DNA of 18,682 nucleotides, taken from NCBI GenBank assembly GCA_002378125.1, contig DFRF01000180.1, forward strand, positions 1 through 18,682, read 5' to 3'. The position numbers and the translations under genes are program-made. This stretch comes from Rhodospirillaceae bacterium UBA3470 (GTDB lineage: Bacteria > Pseudomonadota > Alphaproteobacteria > Rhodospirillales > Casp-alpha2). The notes under the pieces were generated by a model, which was given only the letters and a program-made list of their open reading frames with translations, made no database searches and was not told the origin of the DNA. Shown here one piece after another: positions 14,714-18,682 of this stretch; positions within the stretch are counted from its first letter, which is position 1; each line of letters starts with the position of its first letter.

Positions 14714-16483
14714 ATGGCCGATGACAAAAAGAAACTGCGCAGCCAATGGTGGTTCGACGACCCCCACGACATCGGCATGACCGCCATGTATGTCGAGCGC
14801 TATTTGAACTTCGGTATCACCCGCGAGGAACTTCGTTCCGGCCGCCCCATCATCGGGATCGCCCAGACGGGCAGTGAACTGTCGCCATGCAACTACATCC
14901 ACACCCAGATCGCACCCCGAATTCGTGACGGCATTCGCGACGCAGGCGGGATCCCACTAGTCTTTCCGGTCCATCCCATCCAGGAAACAGGCAAGAGGCC
15001 GACGGCTAAACTGGATCGCAACCTAGCCTACATGGGCCTGGTAGAAATCCTCCACGGTTATCCCTTTGACGGCGTGGTGCTGACCACGGGCTGTGACAAG
15101 ACCACGCCAGCGTGCCTGATGGCCGCGGCGACGATGGACCTGCCAGCCATCGTGCTGTCCGGCGGGCCCATGCTGGATTCTTATTGGAAGCAGAAACTGG
15201 CCGGGTCCGGCATGGCACACTGGGAGGCACGCAAGGATTACGCGGTGGGCAACATGGACGATGACGATTACATCGACATGGCCGTTTCTCAGGTCCCGAG
15301 CACCGGACACTGTAATACCATGGGCACGGCGACGACCATGAACAGCATGGCCGAGAGTTTGGGAATGTCTTTACCTGGCTGCGCAACCATTCCTGCGCCC
15401 TACCGGGAACGCGCCGCCATGGCCTACCATACGGGCAAACGCGCCGTCGATCTGGTCATGAACGACATTCGGCCGTCCACCATCATGACCCGCGAAGCCT
15501 TTGAGAACGCCATTGTTATGAATACGGCCTTGGGTGGGTCCACCAATGCCCCCATCCATATCAACGCCATTGCCCGCCACGTGGGCGTCGACCTCACCAT
15601 CGAAGACTGGGAAAAGGTCGGTTACGACGTGCCCTTAGTGGTCAATATGCAGCCCGCTGGTGAGCACCTTGGAGAGGCGTTTCATCGGGCCGGTGGCGTC
15701 CGCGCCGTCATGCATGAGATGTTAAAGGCCGGCAAACTGTACGGCAGTGCGATGACCGTGGCCGGCACGACAGTGGCAGAGAACGCCCGAGAAGCGCTAG
15801 ACCGCAACGTCATCAAACCCCATGATGCACCCATGATGGACAACGCCGGTTTCCTCAATATGTCGGGGAACCTGTTCAATTCAGCGATTATGAAAACCTC
15901 GGTCGTCGATGATGATTTCCGGGCCCGATTCCTGTCCAATCCAGACGACCCAAACGCCTTCGAGGGCAAGGCCTGCGTCTTTGACGGCTCAGAAGATTAC
16001 CACGAACGGGTCAACGACCCGGGCCTGGGTATGGACGAAACCTCCATCCTGGTCATGCGCTACGCCGGGCCCATCGGATGGCCAGGCGCGGCAGAAGTGG
16101 TCAATATTCAACCTTCCGATGCGCTCCTAAAGGCGGGCATCCGGTCACTACCAACCATCGGCGACGGACGCCAGAGCGGCACGTCTGGCAGTCCATCAAT
16201 CCTCAACGCCTCGCCGGAAGCCGCCGAGGGTGAAGGGCTGGCACTATTGAGGCACGGGGACACCATCCGCGTCGACCTAAACAAGCGGACCGTGAACATG
16301 TTGGTGTCCGACGAAGAATTGGCAAAACGCCGGGCCGAGTTGAAACTGGAGATAGCCCCTCATCAAACGCCCTGGCAAGAAATCTTCCGCAATACGGTTG
16401 GGCCACTGGCCACGGGGGGATGCATGGAATTGGCGACGGCCTATCAGAAGGTATATCAGTCCAAGCCGCGCAACAACCACTAG
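14714..16483 (+). CDS. IlvD/EDD-family sugar-acid dehydratase (xylonate/arabonate type)
   Basis: This 589-residue enzyme removes water from an aldonic acid to give a 2-keto-3-deoxy acid. The [2Fe-2S] ligands C59 (SPCN), C127 (GCDKTTP) and C200 (GHCNTMGT), the magnesium ligands E91 (IQETG), D128 and K129, and the active serine S488 (RQSGTSGSP) are all present. The cysteines fall at the same numbers as I recall for Rhizobium L-arabonate dehydratase. Overall it is closest in memory to Caulobacter D-xylonate dehydratase XylD (LNFGITREELRSGRPIIGIA, RNLAYMGLVEILHGYP). The ATG at 14714 is chosen because AGGGA lies 7 nt upstream; the frame stays open to a TTG at 14636. It heads the operon with a KDG kinase and KDPG aldolase, which points to a hexonate substrate, whereas the hydrolase next door points to a deoxyhexonate or pentonate. 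Confidence 0.92.
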   Translation: MADDKKKLRSQWWFDDPHDIGMTAMYVERYLNFGITREELRSGRPIIGIAQTGSELSPCNYIHTQIAPRIRDGIRDAGGIPLVFPVHPIQETGKRPTAKLDRNLAYMGLVEILHGYPFDGVVLTTGCDKTTPACLMAAATMDLPAIVLSGGPMLDSYWKQKLAGSGMAHWEARKDYAVGNMDDDDYIDMAVSQVPSTGHCNTMGTATTMNSMAESLGMSLPGCATIPAPYRERAAMAYHTGKRAVDLVMNDIRPSTIMTREAFENAIVMNTALGGSTNAPIHINAIARHVGVDLTIEDWEKVGYDVPLVVNMQPAGEHLGEAFHRAGGVRAVMHEMLKAGKLYGSAMTVAGTTVAENAREALDRNVIKPHDAPMMDNAGFLNMSGNLFNSAIMKTSVVDDDFRARFLSNPDDPNAFEGKACVFDGSEDYHERVNDPGLGMDETSILVMRYAGPIGWPGAAEVVNIQPSDALLKAGIRSLPTIGDGRQSGTSGSPSILNASPEAAEGEGLALLRHGDTIRVDLNKRTVNMLVSDEELAKRRAELKLEIAPHQTPWQEIFRNTVGPLATGGCMELATAYQKVYQSKPRNNH

Positions 16484-16498
16484 GCCGGTTCGGGACTC

Positions 16499-17428
16499 AT
16501 GTCGGACCATCCTTCGATCGCCCTCATTGGCGAATGCATGATCGAACTCCGCGAATTGCATCACGGCGGCCTGTCTCGCGGCTACGGTGGAGACGTGTTG
16601 AACACGTCGGTTTATCTCAGTCGTCTCATGGGCGCGGACGCAACCATCCGGTTCACGACACTTCTTGGCGAAGACCCTTTCAGCCTGGAGATGCTCACCA
16701 CCTGGGAAAGCGAAGGAATCAACTGCGATACCGTCGGGCGCCTGACGGGACGAAACGCCGGGCTCTATTTCGTTCGCACCGACAAAATTGGTGAACGCAC
16801 TTTCCACTACTGGCGCGGTCAATCGGCGGCGCGGGAGATCATGGGCAGCGATTGGGCTGATCTGCGCGCCCACGCCATGGGCTCGGATTGGATCTATTTG
16901 TCGGGAATCACGTTGGCGATTCTGGATGACCCGGGCCGCGAACGGCTACTATCCGAGTTGGCGGTTGCTCGGAAACGCGGCACCCATATCGCCTTCGACG
17001 GCAACTTTCGGCCGACCCTCTGGACGGCCCCGGCAGATGCGGCGCCCTGGCACTCGCAGGTCTGGGATTTGAGCGCTCTGGCACTCGCCGGTGTCGAGGA
17101 CGAGGCTACCGTGTTCGGCGATGCAACGCCAGAGGCCAGCCTGGACCGCCTTCGGGATCATGGTATCACCGAGATTGTTATCAAACGCGGACCCCAATCG
17201 GTCCTGCTGCACGCCGACGCGGCGAACCAATATATCGAAGTGATACCGGTTGGAAATGTCATTGATACTACGGCGGCAGGCGATTCCTTCAACGCCGGCT
17301 ACATGGCGGCACGGCTCAAGAACCGCGCGCCAGCCGAGGCCGCTCATATTGGCGCGATGCTCGCCGCCGAGGTAATCCAGCACCCAGGCGCAGTGATCCC
17401 GCCATCGTACATGCCGACACTCTTGTAA
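16499..17428 (+). CDS. kdgK: 2-keto-3-deoxygluconate kinase (PfkB family)
   Basis: This 309-residue cytoplasmic kinase phosphorylates 2-keto-3-deoxy-sugar acids with ATP, giving KDPG from KDG. PfkB features seen are GECMIEL at the N-terminus, GGDVLNTSVYLSR (30-42), the KDG-kinase-like FHYWRGQSAAR (102-112), DGNFRP (167-172), and the ATP/catalytic motif DTTAAGDSFNAGY (256-268) with D262 as the base. It starts 15 nt after the dehydratase gene and ends 15 nt before the aldolase gene, so substrate supply, phosphorylation and cleavage are encoded in order. The ribosome-binding site is weak (CGGGA). A kinase for another keto sugar acid is possible, but the aldolase next to it favours KDG. Confidence 0.9.
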   Translation: MSDHPSIALIGECMIELRELHHGGLSRGYGGDVLNTSVYLSRLMGADATIRFTTLLGEDPFSLEMLTTWESEGINCDTVGRLTGRNAGLYFVRTDKIGERTFHYWRGQSAAREIMGSDWADLRAHAMGSDWIYLSGITLAILDDPGRERLLSELAVARKRGTHIAFDGNFRPTLWTAPADAAPWHSQVWDLSALALAGVEDEATVFGDATPEASLDRLRDHGITEIVIKRGPQSVLLHADAANQYIEVIPVGNVIDTTAAGDSFNAGYMAARLKNRAPAEAAHIGAMLAAEVIQHPGAVIPPSYMPTLL

Positions 17429-17443
17429 CCGGAGATCAGGGAG

Positions 17444-18082
17444 ATGGACGACATTCGAGATATTCTCAGCGCCAACCGCGTCGTGCCTGTGGTTGTTCTG
17501 GACCGGGTCCAGGACACCGCGCCCCTGTGCGAAGCGCTATTGCAGGGTGGAATCCACGCGATAGAAGTAACCCTCCGCACCGAGGCCGCTATGGCCGCTA
17601 TCGGTGAGGCTGCAAAACGCTTTCCAGACATGATCGTCGGCGCCGGCACATTGCTGAACGCCAACCAGATCACACAGGTCATGGATCTGGGAGCACGCTT
17701 CGGTGTCAGTCCCGGGTCGACCCCGGCGCTCCTGGAAGCGGTTTCCACCAAGGGGTTACCGTTTCTGCCGGGCGGATCCAGCGTTTCGGAGTTCATGGCG
17801 TTAGCGGAAGCTCGATTTCCAGTCCAGAAGTTCTTCCCCGCCGGCGCCGCCGGTGGCCCCGCGTTCCTGAAAAGCTTGGCGTCCCCGCTGGCCGACATCA
17901 GCTTTTGCCCGACCGGCGGAATCAACGCAGAAAATGCAGAGGACTATCTAGCGCTTCCCAACGTCATCGCGGTGGGCGGTTCCTGGTTCGTCAGCGCTGA
18001 TCGCATCCGAAACGGCGCCTGGCCCAACATCACAAACGACGCCAAGAATATCGTCACCCAGTTCGGCGACGCCAATTCGTGA
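17444..18082 (+). CDS. eda: 2-keto-3-deoxy-6-phosphogluconate aldolase
   Basis: This 212-residue class I aldolase splits KDPG into pyruvate and glyceraldehyde-3-phosphate. It has E41 and R45 (IEVTLRT), GAGT (66-69), the Schiff-base lysine K129 (VQKFFPA), and the phosphate-binding FCPTGGI (154-160). The length and motif order match E. coli Eda. A GGGAG site directly before the ATG and a 15-nt gap from the kinase show it is the last gene of the dehydratase-kinase-aldolase operon. The ending PGGSS in place of the more common PGIST near residue 110 is a minor variation. Closely related enzymes also cleave 2-keto-3-deoxy-6-phosphogalactonate, so substrate stereochemistry is open. Confidence 0.93.
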   Translation: MDDIRDILSANRVVPVVVLDRVQDTAPLCEALLQGGIHAIEVTLRTEAAMAAIGEAAKRFPDMIVGAGTLLNANQITQVMDLGARFGVSPGSTPALLEAVSTKGLPFLPGGSSVSEFMALAEARFPVQKFFPAGAAGGPAFLKSLASPLADISFCPTGGINAENAEDYLALPNVIAVGGSWFVSADRIRNGAWPNITNDAKNIVTQFGDANS

Positions 18083-18143
18083 TGACGGCGCCAAAATGGT
18101 TCGACAAGTCGTCCGATCTCTACAATGAAAGGCATTCGGCTCG

Positions 18144-18167
18144 CGCGTCTTACCGTCTTGGGACGCG
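18144..18167. terminator. Weak hairpin between convergent aldolase and cupin genes
   Basis: CGCGTC (18144-18149) pairs perfectly with GACGCG (18162-18167) across a 12-nt loop in the 99-nt convergent gap. There is no T-run on either side, so a terminator role is uncertain. Nothing else is seen in this gap. Confidence 0.25.
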
Positions 18168-18181
18168 ATGGGCGAGATGCG

Positions 18182-18637
18182 CTAGCCTCGGATCGCCTTA
18201 TAGCTCGCCGTTGCGCCCCAGGCAGTGTCCCAATTCTGATCCAGCATGTCGGTCTCTGCGTCCGCCTTGAAGAACTTGTTCGGCACCTGGAACATAGCCA
18301 GGAACAAACCGCCTTCCGGCGACCAGGCCTTGTGGCGGCTGCCCATCGGCCGCCAGACGAAGTCGCCTTCTTTGCACTCCCCTTCTGGACAAACCAGGTG
18401 GCCCTCCAAGACATAGGTCTGTTCGATCAGCATGTGTTCGTGGTCTGGCAACTCAGCGCCAGGCACCATCCGCATAAGAGCCGTTAGGAGCCCTGTTTCC
18501 TTGTCCACCAACAGAGTTTTCACGGTGATCCCCTCGAAATCTGTCTCTTCCCATGGCAACTGAGAAACCGAAACGAAGCGCGACGCCAGATCAGCGAGCC
18601 CTTCATGTCTGGCGTGCGGTGTGATGGCGGTGGTCAT
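18182..18637 (-). CDS. Cupin-domain protein (ChrR-like)
   Basis: This 151-residue protein has one cupin barrel with both standard motifs. The first is G60 through G79, with metal ligands H66, H68 and E72 (PDHEHMLIEQ). The second runs from G91 to H102 (GDFVWRPMGSRH) and gives the fourth ligand. The layout, with the barrel flanked by short N- and C-terminal extensions, resembles the ChrR cupin domain seen in small stand-alone proteins. No enzymatic activity can be assigned. Such proteins occur near carbohydrate and aromatic catabolism genes and may act as isomerases, dioxygenases or sensors. It has a good ribosome-binding site (GGGAGA) and is convergent with the aldolase operon. It probably belongs with genes beyond the right edge, or is transcribed alone. 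Confidence 0.85.
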   Translation of the reverse strand: MTTAITPHARHEGLADLASRFVSVSQLPWEETDFEGITVKTLLVDKETGLLTALMRMVPGAELPDHEHMLIEQTYVLEGHLVCPEGECKEGDFVWRPMGSRHKAWSPEGGLFLAMFQVPNKFFKADAETDMLDQNWDTAWGATASYKAIRG

Positions 18638-18682
18638 GGTTCTCTCCCTATCCGCTTCTCAATTGCAGAATACTAACATCAT

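Noticed and set aside
14714..18082. Sulfoquinovose (sulfo-Entner-Doudoroff) pathway
   Set aside because: The presence of a KDG kinase with a true KDPG-type aldolase, and the absence of a sulfoquinovosidase or sulfolactaldehyde dehydrogenase in the window, do not fit; ordinary sugar-acid metabolism explains the genes.
1..18682. CRISPR arrays, insertion sequences, tRNA or rRNA genes
   Set aside because: No regularly spaced repeats, transposase-like frames, or recognisable structured RNA sequences were seen on reading through the window.

Overview
The window looks like an alphaproteobacterial chromosome, probably from a marine or aquatic Rhodospirillales-like lineage. The grounds are a TRAP transporter of the 2-oxo/hydroxy-acid class, a Caulobacter-type xylonate-family dehydratase, an Agrobacterium-type galactarolactone cycloisomerase homologue and a non-phosphorylating deoxysugar pathway. 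This placement is inferred from remembered protein resemblance only. I see no rRNA, tRNA, insertion sequence, phage gene or CRISPR array. The dominant theme is uptake and oxidative breakdown of sugars and sugar acids.

Layout. (1) 21-4369, plus strand: a TRAP transporter operon in the order binding protein (P), large permease (M), small permease (Q), followed tightly by two small membrane proteins of unknown role. (2) 4379-8632, minus strand, read right to left: a MarR-family repressor, an EmrA-like periplasmic adaptor, an EmrB-like 14-TM exporter, and an enolase-superfamily enzyme close to galactarolactone cycloisomerase. The gaps are only 5-17 nt, so this reads as one operon that joins efflux to sugar-acid metabolism. 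(3) 8739-11346, minus strand: an SDR lacking the usual Tyr/Lys, an SDR close to 2-keto-3-deoxy-L-fuconate dehydrogenase, and an aldo-keto reductase of the L-fucose / D-threo-aldose dehydrogenase type. (4) 11347-11764: an AT-rich divergent control region with a perfect 7+5+7 palindrome. (5) 11765-12856, plus strand: an isopropylmalate/tartrate dehydrogenase-family enzyme. (6) 12860-14496, minus strand: a 2,4-diketo-3-deoxy-sugar-acid hydrolase (FAH family) and a third SDR. (7) 14714-18082, plus strand: an IlvD/EDD sugar-acid dehydratase, a 2-keto-3-deoxygluconate kinase and a KDPG aldolase, in an operon divergent from (6). (8) 18182-18637, minus strand: a ChrR-like cupin.

How the genes may work together (inference). 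The aldo-keto reductase oxidises an aldose to its lactone. No dedicated lactonase is visible here. The IlvD/EDD enzyme dehydrates the aldonate to a 2-keto-3-deoxy acid. From there two lower branches are encoded side by side. One phosphorylates the intermediate (KdgK) and splits it (Eda) into pyruvate and glyceraldehyde-3-phosphate. The other oxidises it (SDR) to a 2,4-diketo acid, which the FAH-family hydrolase cleaves to pyruvate plus a hydroxy acid (lactate when the sugar is 6-deoxy, as for fucose or rhamnose). The TRAP system could import sugar acids or the small hydroxy/keto acids.

The least explained parts are the two extra membrane proteins after the TRAP genes, the catalytically atypical SDR at 10639-11346, the Tyr-to-Phe change in the isopropylmalate-dehydrogenase-like enzyme, and the exporter-cycloisomerase operon.
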